From Tenodera sinensis (Eukaryota > Arthropoda > Insecta > Mantodea > Mantidae): a stretch of 64,000 nt of DNA. The first letter of the stretch is position 1. Every line of letters begins with the position of its first letter. The stretch lies in NCBI GenBank assembly GCA_030765045.1, contig CM060962.1:144239025-144303024 (forward strand). Reading direction: 5' to 3'. A model generated the notes under the pieces. It was not told where the DNA came from. It searched no databases and saw only the letters and a list, made by a program, of their open reading frames with translations. The position numbers and the translations under genes are program-made. Shown here one piece after another: positions 1-10,850 of the stretch.

Positions 1-1767
1 TCTGAGACTTCAGTCAGGATAGACGTATCAGTCTGTTTTTGACTCCATGACTAAAACACCCGCCCAAAGACAACCTGAATACAAACAATGTCTGAAGGAG
101 CAAGGCAGTTATGCACAATGGAAGGAAACAATAGAAGTGACTATGAGGAAAGGAAGAGCAATACTGAAACAAACAAAACAAGGAAGAGAACACCTCAAAG
201 CTGAATATAGGAGATATAAGCAAGCACAGTGGGCAAGACAGAAGATAAGAGACCAAGAAGGGATTGATAAGCAAACGGTATTTCGGAAAGTGCAGAAAAC
301 GTGTTGAGGAAGCATTGCCGCAATCTCCACGTAAAAGAAAATAAATTATTCGTAAATTAGCAGTTGAAGAGGGATTACATGTTGTAAAACCAAAAGCATT
401 CTGTCCCGGTGTCAGGAAAACAAGTATCAGAGGAACTTAAAAGTGCAATCATCAAGTTCTGTCAGGATGATTCAATATCTTACCAAGCTCCTGGAAGAGA
501 TGATTTTATTGAAATCCATGTTCAGGGAGAAACAAAAGAAGTTCCCATTAGGTATCTAGTGGTAACATTAAAAGAAGCACATGCACTCTTTCTACAAGAC
601 CGAGTAGAAATGTCCGTGGGGTTGACAAAATTCGCTGAACTACGCCCTGCTCACGTGCGTCTTCAAAGTCAGATTCCACATAATGTGTGCACATGCATTA
701 TACATGAAAATACGAAGTTTCTTCTCAAAGCATTGTGTAAAAATCACGTACTCAGTGAGACTGAATTTCGTAAGTTCATAGCACAAGTGGTTTGTGATCA
801 GAAATTGAGTGAATGTGTGCAGGGAGGATGCTCCAACTGCCCGGGATTGAGTGGAGCAGACATTTCGGATAAACTTGCTAATTCTCCATGCGAATGGAAG
901 CTGTGGAGTTCACGTAATGGAAGAATGGAAATAGAAGTTAAAAATGGGTCTGTAAAAGACTGCATTGAAGAACTGAGCAATTGCCTGCCACGTTTCCTAA
1001 ATCACGTTTATGTAAAAAGACAGCAATCCGAGGCCTTTAAGAAGGCTCCGGAAAATGATGCAATTAGTGAAGCTGTGATACAGATCGACTTCTTTGAGAA
1101 CTACACATGCAAGTGGCAATATGAAATTCAAGCTGCCCACTGGAACAATACACAGATCTCAATATTTACTGTTGTTGTCTGGTATAGGAAAGAAGATATT
1201 GGTGAAATTCAGAAACAATCTTTTACTTTGGTGTCTGATTATGTATCACATGACAAATATGCAGTTGATATTTGCTTAAGGAATATATTTTCGGAAATAT
1301 TGGATACTGCTCCGAATCTTGAACTTGTGAAAGTGTTTTCTGATGGAGCTGCTTGTCATTTTAAGCAGAAATACACGTTGAGCCATGTGACATATCTTTC
1401 CGAAGTATTTGGAATCCAAATTGAATGGCACTTCTTCGAATCCTATCACGGAAAGGGGGCAGTAGATGCGATTGGAGGACAAGTGAGGAGGATGGCATGG
1501 ACAGCTGCGAAAGCAGGAAATAGGATTCAGAGTGCTGAAGAATTTGTTAATACTGTTAGAAAGAAAACTAAAATATATGTTCTTGAAGTTTCTCTGCCTG
1601 AAATTGAAGAAGCAAAAGAATTTCTCGACAAAAGATTTGAACGTATTTCACCTATGCCGTCCACTCAGCGGGTTCATTATGTGAAAGTATTAGGTTTAAC
1701 TGTTGTGAAATATGCTTTTCTTTCATGTGCGGAAAGTGTCAGAATGATGCACAATTTTCGGAAATAA
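1..1767 (+). pseudogene. Decayed DDE DNA transposase, copy 1 of a family seen twice here
   Basis: A basic N-terminal part is open at 47-304. A second frame is readable over about 270-347, ending at a stop, with another over about 348-410. The main frame is then open from 388 to 1767 (452 codons counted from 409, where the codon is GTG, not ATG). The reading frame therefore changes at least twice, so the gene is dead. In the main frame the acidic residues expected of a DDE catalytic core are visible: D227 in a DFFENY segment, D312 in FSDGAACHFK, and D353 in the HGKGAVDAIGG segment. The same three blocks occur in the minus-strand copy at 8380-10622. An N-terminal block with PHNVCTC and CSNCPG looks zinc-binding. 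I recognise this as a cut-and-paste transposase family common in invertebrate genomes but cannot name the superfamily. The 5' end may lie outside the window. Confidence 0.75.
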
Positions 1768-2150
1768 AAACAGTGTAGTGATATGCGCGTGTACTACGAG
1801 ACTACTGCATCTAGCGTTCCTGCACTATAAGGAGTCCAATCATGTGATACAGGTATGTGTTGTGTGCTCTCATGTGTCGTCTTTGTTATGGTTTTAAGTC
1901 AGCTTTTTATAATTGCAACGACGTAACTGTAATAAGAAATGAGAGCTGTCAACATGTTTATTCTATTTATGTTGCATGACAGTAATGCTTCTCCAAAGGA
2001 TATGATTCTTCTCAAAATGTAAATACAATTACACACCTGTATGTATTACATGTATGTATTACATGTATGTAACGTATAATACGTATCACTATGATTTACC
2101 ATATGTTATACCATGTAAAACAAAGACGAAGTATTACAATTTTCGCAAGT
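1768..2150. other. AT-rich 3' flank of the transposase, no gene seen
   Basis: I see no coding potential. The stretch is AT-rich, with a short direct repeat of a TGTATGTATTACA-like motif near 2035-2070. It probably belongs to the 3' non-coding part of the DNA transposon whose transposase ends at 1767. Confidence 0.4.
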
Positions 2151-2554
2151 GTCAGTTAGTCACAAACTCATGTCAGTTAGTAACGCTGACCTTTTGAATA
2201 AATATCTCCAGATGAGAATAACATGCCAAACCTTTTTTCAGGGCATTTGAAAGCTTTTAAGTTCCTCACTCAAGTGATTTTTCAGAACAAATCAAATAAG
2301 AAAACTTTCAGAGAAAATGGAGGACAAACGTTTGAAGTTGGACCTGCAGTTGACAAAAATGTCAGTAAGTCACGAAAAGTTTAGCGCTCATTATTAAATA
2401 ATTGTTTCACCTTTTTAAGGTTTTTATATTTCCTATCACAACCGCCAATGTATTCTCTGTCATCGTATGTCGTTAAAATAACATTTTTACACCTATATTG
2501 ACCATTAGAGAGACATTTTAGGAAGAAAATGTAGTGTAAATGTCAGTTAGTCAC
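2151..2554. repeat. Four copies of GTCAGTTAGTCAC, possible subterminal transposon motif
   Basis: The 13-mer GTCAGTTAGTCAC occurs at 2151-2163 and 2542-2554, with one-base variants at 2172-2184 (GTCAGTTAGTAAC) and 2361-2373 (GTCAGTAAGTCAC). All four are on the same strand and lie 0.4-0.8 kb downstream of the transposase stop. Repeated short motifs near an element end are what transposase-binding subterminal repeats look like. That role is inference. The last copy abuts the start of a different dispersed repeat at about 2555, so 2554 may be the element's 3' end. Confidence 0.45.
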
Positions 2555-2920
2555 ACGCGGAATTGCTCTTAATCAAAATCATTGGAGCCATTTTCAAAAA
2601 AATAATTTTCGAAAAATGTTCCACGTAAATGGTAGTTTAGGGTGGAGCAATTTTCTTCAAAATCTTCGTGTCGCATCTTTGAAAGACATTAACCTTCAAT
2701 ACCAACTTTGGTTTTTAACCAACTTTTCATTTTTTGAATTATGCTGTCTACAGACTGACACACAGACATAAACACACACACACGAACATTCTTCTAAAAA
2801 TGCTTTTTTGGATTCAGGGGGTCTCAAAATATATTTTTTTTTTCGGTGAAATCTCGACATCGAATTTTTTGGTGGAATACAATACTTCCTCTACTTTACA
2901 TAGTAGGGAAAGTAAATATC
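2555..2920 (+). repeat. Dispersed repeat family A, 3' portion
   Basis: This matches the 3' parts of the copies at 40832-41700, 57393-58460 and 58461-59105. Shared blocks in order are TTTTCGAAAAATGTTCCA, a TAGTTTAGGGTGG block, CTTCAAAATCTTCGTGTC, an ACCAACTTTGGTTTTTAACC block, a short CA-rich tract after CTGTCTACAGACTGACA, and a GAAATCTCGACATCGAA block. It ends at AGTAGGGAAAGTAAA. It has no coding capacity that I can see and is unclassified. Confidence 0.7.
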
Positions 2921-3805
2921 GGGTTTGGAAATGTCCAAGAGCATTAGCATAATAGAAGTTTCAAACACAAATATTGGTTATCGAGCTATGTGTGGAATTT
3001 TGAAAATCATAAGCAAAACGCGTTTTTCATTGTTTAAAAACTGCTCCAGTGATAGGCGTCGAAATTTCACATTTAATAATTGACGAATGCACAGTGTAAG
3101 CCAGTGTAATGCACTCTGTGATGATATTCCAGTTAATAAATAGCAGTATGTATAAGCGTTTAAGTGCAACTCTAGAATGCATAGTTTATGGTGCTTGTAG
3201 GTTGTCCCTAATGAGCTAGCTGTCCACGGGCCCTTCAACCCAACCCTACCCTACCCTACCCTTCCTTGTAGGTTGTGCTTGAGAGAGGTTTTCACGGTAC
3301 CCACCTGCAGTTGCTTGCATGAGCGAGCGATAATAGTAAAGTACATGTGCTGTATACCTACGGAAAAAGGCACACGCCTCCGGCCTTAACTTATCAGTAT
3401 AAATTCATAAGCGCTTAGCACTAAACGTTAAAAGTACTTTGTTATATTTAATAATATTTACACATACTGATAAATTACTCATGATGCACAAACGTATTTT
3501 CCAGAACTATGCAAATGAGAATGCTTAGTTCATTAGACCACGTCTAAAGCGCTTCTTTTTGGATCATGCTACTGCTAAGCTAAGCAATGAATTCATATAC
3601 ATGTGGGACGTGAATAAGTGCAAATAATTATATATCTAGTACAAAATAATACGTATAACACATAAGTGTATCTCGGTTTGTCCGTTTGCTAATAGCAAAG
3701 TCACAAATGATTCACAAAGTTAAGAATACCATGTTTTTTTCAACCGACTTGCGTTGTGTGCTTTCTGTGTTTACACAGAGTGCGCATACCACGACATGTG
3801 TTTAC
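2921..3805. other. No gene seen; short (CCCTA)4 run
   Basis: AT-rich sequence without recognisable coding content. A short (CCCTA)4-type run sits at about 3241-3263. The insertion site of the hAT element follows directly. Confidence 0.4.
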
Positions 3806-4707
3806 ATCACGCATAGGTTTGCCAACCCGTACGATACTTATGGGGGTGTACGATAATTTGAATGTATGATAGTTCGATACCGGCGAAATATCATCTTCGC
3901 TAGTTTGTCACACCAGCGAAATGAAACAAATTACAAATAGCGAAACCTTTTGCCCTCATGGCCTGTCTCCACGCCTCTAAGGCAACAATTTCATTACATA
4001 CTAATCCTTCTACCCTTTATCCTCTTGTTGCCAGTATGCCCAATCTCAATGAAGAACGCACTGTTCAGAAAATTGATGATCAATGGAGAAAACTCGGAAT
4101 AAATTATATTCCGTGTGAAATAAAGAACATGCCTTAACCTGACAGTTACTGGAGTGCCGTTAAACACATGTGTCACCTTGGTGGAAATACTAATATCAAA
4201 GAACCACCGGCCTTTGCATTATCAGTGATTTCGTTCGTAAAATCTGTTGCCCCACAGAAGCTTCTTGCGAAAGCTTTTCCTAAACTAGGTTTAGTAAAAA
4301 CCGAAGTTAGAAACAGATTGGCGCTAGATAAGGTAAGTGAACTTATTCTGTCGTCTCAGCTAATGACAGAACGTGGTATATCCGAAAATCTGCAAGTCAC
4401 CGAGAAGATGTTAGGGTTTACCCCAACAACAAATTTGTATAATGCTGCAACAGTTGAGGAAGATGAACTTTCAGATGAATAGTACGAGAAACATCAGTGC
4501 TAAAGTTGTAACACTGGTTGAGGTCATCAATCTTGTAAGTGAATATAATAAACATAATTATTATTACATTTGCATAAGTGTTATAAAGATATTTTTATTG
4601 TTGTAACATTTGGTTTATGATGTACGATAATTTTGAATCCAAATCTATAATTTTGAGTGGCTGCTACGATAATTTTACTTTTAAATGCTGGCAACCCTGA
4701 TCACGCA
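3806..4707 (+). mobile_element. Internally deleted hAT transposon with 8-bp target duplication
   Basis: The element runs 3814-4699. Its left end reads TAGGTTTGCCAACCCG and its right end, on the reverse strand, reads CAGGGTTGCCAGCATT, giving an imperfect terminal inverted repeat of the hAT type. It is flanked by a perfect 8-bp direct repeat, ATCACGCA, at 3806-3813 and 4700-4707, which is the hAT target-site duplication length. Both subterminal regions carry the word TACGATAATTT, again inverted relative to each other. At 886 bp it is far too short for an autonomous hAT and keeps only the C-terminal end of a transposase gene. Confidence 0.85.
4036..4482 (+). pseudogene. hAT transposase C-terminal remnant
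   Basis: One frame is open from at least 4036 to 4482, except for an in-frame TAA at 4135-4137. The downstream part is 104 codons from the ATG at 4168. The segment LVKTEVRNRLALDKV resembles the end of the hAT dimerisation region, where a serine-rich block is followed by VKTK.RNRL. The upstream LNEERTVQKIDDQW also looks like coding sequence rather than chance. It lies wholly inside the small hAT element defined by ATCACGCA duplications, so it is that element's leftover gene. It lacks the catalytic domain. Confidence 0.7.
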
Positions 4708-4784
4708 CAAGGCCGGCCGTCATTCAAGCGGTTTACACCGAAGGAATAAGAGCCGATATTCAGCATCAGACTGTCGTTTACAAA

Positions 4785-5411
4785 GTATACAGTATGAATG
4801 GTTTTTGGTATACCGAATTAGCAGACATTCATTTGATTTACGGCGCTGCTGGGGAATCTGCCAATGCTACAAGGGACTTGTATCGGCAACGATTTCCAAA
4901 TTGTCGTCTTCCTAACAGACGAAAGTTCACTGCAGTGCATCAAAGATTCCGTGATACAGGTTCTCTTCGTCCCCGTTATAAAGGTAGACGACCAACTCGT
5001 AATGCTGAAGCACTACGGCGTGAAGATGAAATCTTACGTATTGTAGAAGAGAGGGCTGGTGTGAGTACAAAGCGCTTGGCAAGAGACGTAGGTACAAGTT
5101 CTTGGAGTGCTCGCCACATATTACATGAGCATCTGCTATAACCATACCATTACCAAAGAGTCCAACATCTGCAAGAAGCATATTACGCAAGAAGAGTGGA
5201 GTTTTGTAACTGCATCTTACAGCAATGTGGAAATTATACGAAGTTTCCTCGCAACATAATGGTTGCAGAAGAGTCAATGTTTACCCGTGATGCCATATTT
5301 AATTTCCACAATGTTCACATCTGGGCGGAAGAGAATCCGCACGCCATTCGCCGTGGGAATTTTCAACAGAGTTTCGCGGCTGTGCTGTTGCAGTTTTTGT
5401 TCTTTTCTTAA
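4785..5411 (+). pseudogene. Mariner/IS630-group transposase, N-terminal half
   Basis: The frame beginning near 4794 runs to 5411 with a single in-frame stop (TAA at 5139-5141). The first 115 codons form an insect-type helix-turn-helix region (YTELADIHLIYGAAGES, then RRKFTAVHQRFRDTGSLRP), followed by a second helix-turn-helix-like stretch (GVSTKRLARDVGTSSWSARH). After the stop the same frame continues with MVAEESMFTRDAIFN and HIWAEENPHAIR. This is the region around the first catalytic aspartate in mariner-like DDE transposases, but here the usual D in the DEA/DES position reads E-E-S. Similarity ends near 5370, so the C-terminal half is missing. The hAT at 3814-4699 sits just upstream and may have landed in this element. 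Confidence 0.75.
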
Positions 5412-5942
5412 GTGTTTTTGTGTTGTGGCTTAAAGTTAATTCTTCATCGCTGTAAGAGCAATGTAAGGTTGTTTGTAGTTTAAGGAACCGGAGAACAAAT
5501 GCATGTCTATTGATGTTAATGGTGTTGTGTTTAATGCAAATAAAATAAATTTAAATCAATCACGGTCGGCTGCGGCAACTAGCAGAGGAAGGCAAGCAGT
5601 GTGACGCCTATCAGAGGGAATACTAGCCATCCTAAAAACATCGCAACATTTTCCCCACGAGCGTCACTATCACAAATAGTGGAAAAATGTGGACATTACA
5701 GGTTCATCAAATCGTCCTGAAATGCTGATACAAATATTTGCAGTTATTCACCTCCCACTATGTATAATCACGAGGGGTAGGATTGTTAGGAGCAAATTTC
5801 AAATGAAAAAAGGAAGAGAAAGGGTACTCAAATAAGGTAGGGAAAAAAAACGGACAATACGCTGCTCGTTTATTCAACTAATTCAACAATTTCTCTTTCC
5901 TCTACTCTACTTTATTGAATTACAAACAAGTACATCAAACTA
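5412..5942. other. No gene seen
   Basis: Non-coding sequence between two transposase remnants. It includes a short GC-richer block around 5560-5660 that I cannot assign. Confidence 0.35.
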
Positions 5943-7350
5943 TCACTCATCAGAAGAAGGAAGACACATGAAGCTGTTATACTTCAAGACATTAAGAATC
6001 CCTACATTTTTAAAAGTAAGTCTGTTTCTATTAGGAGATAGAACGTCTTTCTAGATGCTAAAGCTTCTTTCAACATGCACAGAAACCAGTGTGGCAAGTT
6101 TTTTATTCATTCGGGATGACAATTCTACAGATGTGTCGAAATCCTCAATGTCCGGATTCTTCTGGAGACTAAACTCAAGATTGTCTTTGGCAAAGCCATC
6201 TAACTGCTCCCTCACGGAACTAAAGATATCCTACTGTTTCTCCTTTTCCAAACCTTGTTCTTCTAACAGTTTAATAGCCGCAGTCAGGTACTTGTAAGTA
6301 TGGAAACAATATAGTTCTGTCTGCAAATTATGTGCTTTCTCTGGTAACAGAAGTTGCTGTGCCTTGGAAATTGCACATGCGTCGGCTGGATCCAAAGAAA
6401 GCACAGACTCTTTAAGTTTGTCAAAATTATCACACAACATAGCAGCACACTCGATCCAAGATCCCCAGCGGGTAATGACCGGGAAATTTGGAAGAGGCAA
6501 GCCAGTAGTTTTCTTCTAGACCACAATACGATTCGGAGCTTACAGTCGAATCTTCCTCAGGGCAGAGATGAACTGATTTGCGATGTCGTATTCGTTCCTT
6601 ATGGATTCACAAACCCTACGAAGGGCATGAACCAAGTATGTCACATGCTTCAACTTAGGGAATAAAGGCATCAATTGGTTAACAGCTGAAACCACGTATG
6701 GAGCCTGGTCTGTAACCACAGGAAGAAGTTTTTCAAACCCGATACCAGCATGCCAAAGTTTTTGACAAAACTCCATAATTGATTGAATTACTGTACTGGC
6801 ATTTACTTTCTGCAGCTCATACATTTTTAACAATACGGGCTTAACTTTCTCCCCTGCTAAGGGAAAAACTAAAATGTCCAAAACATATCGTTCCATTGGG
6901 TCTATGGTTTCATCCACAATGATACCCACATCGCAGTCACTTTCTCCTTGATTCTTTGTATGGTTTCTTGGTAAACAAGCTCCATGTAGTTTTTTCTTAA
7001 AGTAGCTACTCTCATTCAGCATTGACATCTTTGTGTATTTTTCACGAAATCCCTTGAAGGCTGGATGGTTTATCTTATTGAGAGGATTTCCATCTTGTGT
7101 AAGAGCTGCACACAACTCACTGTTGATTTCCTTAAAATTTTGGCTTTTTGAAGAACTCTGTTGAAACGCATTTCGTAATAGAGGCTGCTGCGATTTGTTT
7201 GCCTGAAGAGTCTTGTTCATTTGATGCTTAGACCTGGAAATGTGCTGTTTGATGCGATCTCGCTCATCTAACGAAATCCCTGAATCGCAAATAGTACAGC
7301 GAATAACAGTTCCATCTGTGTCTATGAAATCTTGTTTGAATTCCTGAACC
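5943..7350 (-). pseudogene. hAT transposase pseudogene (CGGBP1-like zinc finger type)
   Basis: On the minus strand one continuous frame can be followed from about 7340 to a TGA at 5945-5943, broken only by in-frame stops (near 6540, 6507, 6229 and 6050). There are no frameshifts. The N-terminus carries a BED/CGGBP1-like finger (CTICDSGISLDERDRI followed by HISRSKH). The RNase-H-like core includes DVGIIVDETIDPMERY and LLPVVTDQAPYVVSAVNQ, then HVTYLVHALRRVCESIR, then the typical VITRWGSWIE. The C-terminus has HVERSFSI and SPNRNRLTFKNV of the hAT dimerisation region. It is homologous to, but clearly diverged from, the hAT copies at 49.6, 54 and 61 kb. No methionine is visible ahead of the finger; a TGA precedes it near 7353, so the start may be in an upstream exon. 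Inverted ends were not located. Confidence 0.85.
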
Positions 7351-8379
7351 AGAACAATAAGTCACCTTTGGCATGCTGAAATCTAGTAATGCACTCGTTA
7401 AGTAATGTAACAAAGGACTAGCACCAGTTCACTTGCTAACTCAGTGTGACTGTTAAACAACTCATTTACTTGCTTTGCACACTCTTATATGACACCGCGA
7501 CAATTACCAGAATATTCTCATTCATGCTGGCACTGCAGTCTCAGCGATTTCTAGTAGCTTCGAGCAGAACCCAGAGTGAATTCTTGGAACTACGCGTGTA
7601 CGGTTATTGCTGTCTTTACGTGACCTTGGAATCCGTAGGAACAGATGACGTCTGTCACAGTAACAAACTCAAATTTGAGTAATTCCATGTCAAATCGCAC
7701 AAAATATGGTGAAAACTGACCTTAATATCTCAGATTTTCTTGAATTTTTTTTTACGTGTTTTGGAACAAAATGCATTGGACCAGTGTTTCTTCGTTTTAT
7801 ATATATATAAAAAATTGGGAGATATTAATTCTTGAAATGTCCCAAAAATCGCGCGCTCCTCAACCTTCGATCAATCATACCTCCGATTGCAATCAAACAA
7901 ATTACTTGATCTTTGGCTCAAATTGAAGATAAATCGCAGTCTTTCGTGAGGTTTTTATTAAAAACTTTTATTAATTATTGTTAATATAATATTTTATACG
8001 CTTAAATTTTTAAAGTTGGATATCTAAATAAACTCGACCATTTAAAAACCGGAAAAAAAAAAAAGCTAACAATACACTGAAGTTTACTCAATATTCTCAG
8101 AAAAAATCAGAGTGGAGTCTCTAACAGTTCAGCTGTAATTAAATTACTTACAAACCAATGCAGCGGACTCGTGTGGCAGCGGTGACGGCTACCGTAACCT
8201 CGCACAATAATTGGCACCTACCATTGCGGCGACAGTTGACTGCCTGTGGTCCCATAAACGTTGCAACAATATACTAAGGAGAACACTGCTAGCTGACACT
8301 ATTATATGTACACTATTAGCATCTTCAAAATGTTTTTAAAATATGCATTTTAAACTAATGTTTCCATACAACACAAAAC
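7351..8379. other. No gene seen
   Basis: AT-rich sequence with a short (AT)n run at about 7799-7810 and an A12 run near 8050. Nothing coding was recognised. The part nearest 8380 may be the 3' non-coding end of the transposon whose gene ends there. Confidence 0.35.
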
Positions 8380-8768
8380 TTAAAAAATTTCTACTCGTCT
8401 ACCTCCTTCTTCGAAAGAAAATTGTTTCACTAAAGCTTCAAATTTTGACAAAGGAACGAAGGAGTCTAATTTTAAAGTACCTGTTGCTGGTTTAAGATTC
8501 TGATATCGGGCTTGCAAATTTTCAGAGTGCATTTTATGCTTGTTCAAACAACAAAATAAAAATGATATATTGGGAGATATTTTTTAGCCCAATCAGTTCT
8601 TTCGGTGTTGTTATAGGATGTTGACCAGGTTGTAGGCTGACTCTAGTAGCAAGTCTTTTAAAGAGTTCCTCCTATGTGCCATCACAAGGACTTCTACCCT
8701 GTGATGTTGCAAAGAAGTGCCATTCAGCACTAATTTTATAATCATCTTTATGTAAGCAAATGTTTTTG

Positions 8769-8770
<2 letters not shown>

Positions 8771-8814
<44 letters not shown>
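8771..8814. repeat. Poly-T, 44 bases
   Basis: An uninterrupted run of T, preceded by TGTTTTTGAA. It lies within the minus-strand transposase pseudogene between the blocks holding the second and third acidic residues. There the reverse strand is a Lys/Asn-coding A-rich stretch, so replication slippage in that stretch explains it better than a retroposon tail. Confidence 0.9.
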
Positions 8815-8818
<4 letters not shown>

Positions 8819-9650
8819 TGTGCACCAGAGCCGTCGGAAAACTACATAATTTTCTTAACATTTTTGAATTTCTGCTTTAAGAGACCGACTGCTTCGGATT
8901 GAAAAAGATGAAAGGAATCTGTGTCATGCTTCAAATTTTAAGAGATAACGATACTTTTATGACGAATTTCTGAGTTTTCTTTGAAATACAATGAAAATGG
9001 GTGTATTGTGGCTTGGTAGTTCTTCCAATACACACCCTCTATTGAATCTTGTATAATAAAAGAGTAATTTTCAGAATAATCTGCTATAATAATATAATTT
9101 CCAGGTTGTAAATTATCTTTGCATTTACCAAAGACTGACTTTGTTGCCGAGCTACGTAAACGTGTGGCAATAATGAAATAAGTTTGACAATTTCTCTAAA
9201 AAGTCACAGTTGAAGACTGGAGTGTTTACAACTTGGTGCGATCTACGGCAATCCCTTGTTTGTATGTTACATGTTCTACTGCCTCAGCGTCAAACAGTTG
9301 TTGAATGTGTTTAACTATATTGTCAGGTCCTGGACAACTTCAACATTCTTTAAGATAACAATGATGTAAGGGTAGATTACAGATAATATGTGATAGTGCA
9401 TCTTTATAGTTCTTGATACCTATGTTTGAATTTGATGTTAAAAGTGGGATGTTTGCACCGTCTAAAAGTAATTTTACATTTTCATGATGGGCGCAAACAC
9501 AAACACAATGTGTTCAATTAGCCCCTGGCAGAATGCATTCTTTTGGTCTCAGCTCTGCAAATTTGGAAGAACTTATTTTTACTACTGGCTATTTGTCCTT
9601 GAAGCACCTGTAGGTTTCCTTAAGGTTACATAAAATTAACGTTTTGTTAA

Positions 9651-9824
9651 TTATTATTTATTTATGCCAACAAACTTACTGTTGGTGTTTTTAAACACAC
9701 AAGCCGTGTGTGGGCAATGTTTGAGAGGTAGAACTGGAACTTAAAAATTCAATGCCACAGCTGGGAGGGTCTGTGGTTCAAATCCCAGCTGTAGCACTGG
9801 GTTTTTAAGATCCAGTTCTACCTC
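9651..9824 (-). mobile_element. tRNA-related SINE, copy S1 (short snap-back form)
   Basis: The plus strand starts TTATTTATTTATGCCAACAA, which is the reverse complement of the SINE's 3' tail, and ends CAGTTCTACCTC. It carries the body block GTTGGTGTTTTTAAACACAC shared with four other copies. Its head contains GTGGTTCAAATCC (a polymerase III B-box-like word) facing an inverted partial copy of itself. Imperfect target duplications of about 15-17 bp flank it: TTAACGTTTTGTTAA (9636-9650) and TTAATCTTTTGTGTTAA (9825-9841). It interrupts the minus-strand transposase pseudogene, so it is younger than that element. Confidence 0.75.
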
Positions 9825-10640
9825 TTAATCTTTTGTGTTAATGAACTTTTTGACATCCCTCTTTCATACTAATACAATTCTTTTTTCCTGGCATTACCCT
9901 ACTAGTTTCGTCCGATTTGTAGAATTCCAACTCCTTTGTTACTGTTGACTGTTCGAAAGATTTACCGATTTTAACACCAGGAGTGGGTAAAATTCCGTTT
10001 TCTTCAGCCAGTTTCTTTGCCAATCCTATCATATGATCTGACGTTCCAAAATGCTGTTTAATTTTATTGTACGACCAATCTTCAAAGATTGTTAAAATTT
10101 TAACTTTTAATGTTTTACCATCTGTTGTGTGGAAGGATTCAATTAATTTTGTAATAATATCATTATTGTCTGATTTTTCAGTAGACGTTGCTGCATTATC
10201 CTGAAAATGAAAAACTTTCTTTGGTAGGGAACTTGTCACCTTCTGAAGCTTTTCCCGGAGATATCCCTTTTGTATTAATTTTCTTTTCTTTTTATTTCTT
10301 TTTTCTTTTTTTTTCCCCTTTTTTTATTAGCGGGTTTACCTATTGAAGCTAAACTCTTATTAATATCCTCAATATTATCAACATTTTTCACAGACACAGA
10401 ATTACCCGAAGAATTTTCACTTTCTTCATTTGCGTGGCATTCAGTTGATGTATGTTTATTATCACAAGTACCATGCACAACATGGGGACGGAGGGGGAAG
10501 GTAATAATGGCTGCATGATCTGAGACAGTCTTTGGTAATTCGCAGGTGCTTTTTAGTGCAGCGTGCAGTTGAAGACATAGATCTTTGTGATAAGGAGTGA
10601 ACATAGTGCATTTGTGAGACATTCATAGCGTAAATCAAGT

Positions 10641-10850
10641 ATGCCTCCTGTACGTTCTAAATTAGGGAACAAAACATTACACAGTCAGGGCAGAGAAGTT
10701 GTTTCAAACGTATGGGCGTACATGAAGAAAGAAGCTAAACGCAAAGAACTGCTTATCAGAAGGTTTTTTCAAAAAAATTAAAAAAGTTCAAAAGTGCGTA
10801 TCAGATGCTACAGGAGTATCAGAAAGAAGGCGCATTGTGGAGACATTTTT
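10641..10850 (+). pseudogene. N-terminal fragment of a second mariner/IS630-group transposase
   Basis: An ATG at 10641 opens MPPVRSKLGNKTLHSQGREV and continues VSNVWAYMKKEAKRKE. After one frame change near 10780 comes KCVSDATGVSERRRIVE. This matches the start of a family of insect DDE transposons in which a short basic leader is followed by a helix-turn-helix built around ATGVSERTV. Only about 70 codons survive and the catalytic domain is absent. It lies immediately beyond the start of the minus-strand transposase, so two elements abut here. Confidence 0.6.

Larger units (their letters stand above)
8380..10622 (-). pseudogene. Decayed DDE DNA transposase, copy 2 of the family at 1-1767
   Basis: Read on the minus strand from 10622 towards 8380. 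Two open blocks (10622-10275 and 10239-9838) encode a Lys-rich N-terminal region and the FEDWSYNKIKQHFGTSDHM and YKSDETSRVMPGKKN blocks. A SINE then interrupts at 9651-9824. Beyond it come SKFAELRPKE, THCVCVCAHHENVK and CYLKEC, a block with ADYSENYSFIIQD (first acidic residue), FSDGSGAQ (second), and EWHFFATSQGRSPCDG (third), ending at a stop at 8382-8380. Each of these blocks has a counterpart in the gene at 1-1767. Several in-frame stops and a 44-base poly-T run (8771-8814, poly-A in the coding sense) inside a Lys/Asn-rich stretch show it is dead. Catalytic blocks lie in long stop-broken stretches, so simple ORF length underestimates it. Confidence 0.75.

Noticed and set aside
3238..3266. 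Telomere-like repeat (CCCTA)n
   Set aside because: Only about four units, and the arthropod telomere motif is TTAGG/CCTAA; this is a short simple repeat.
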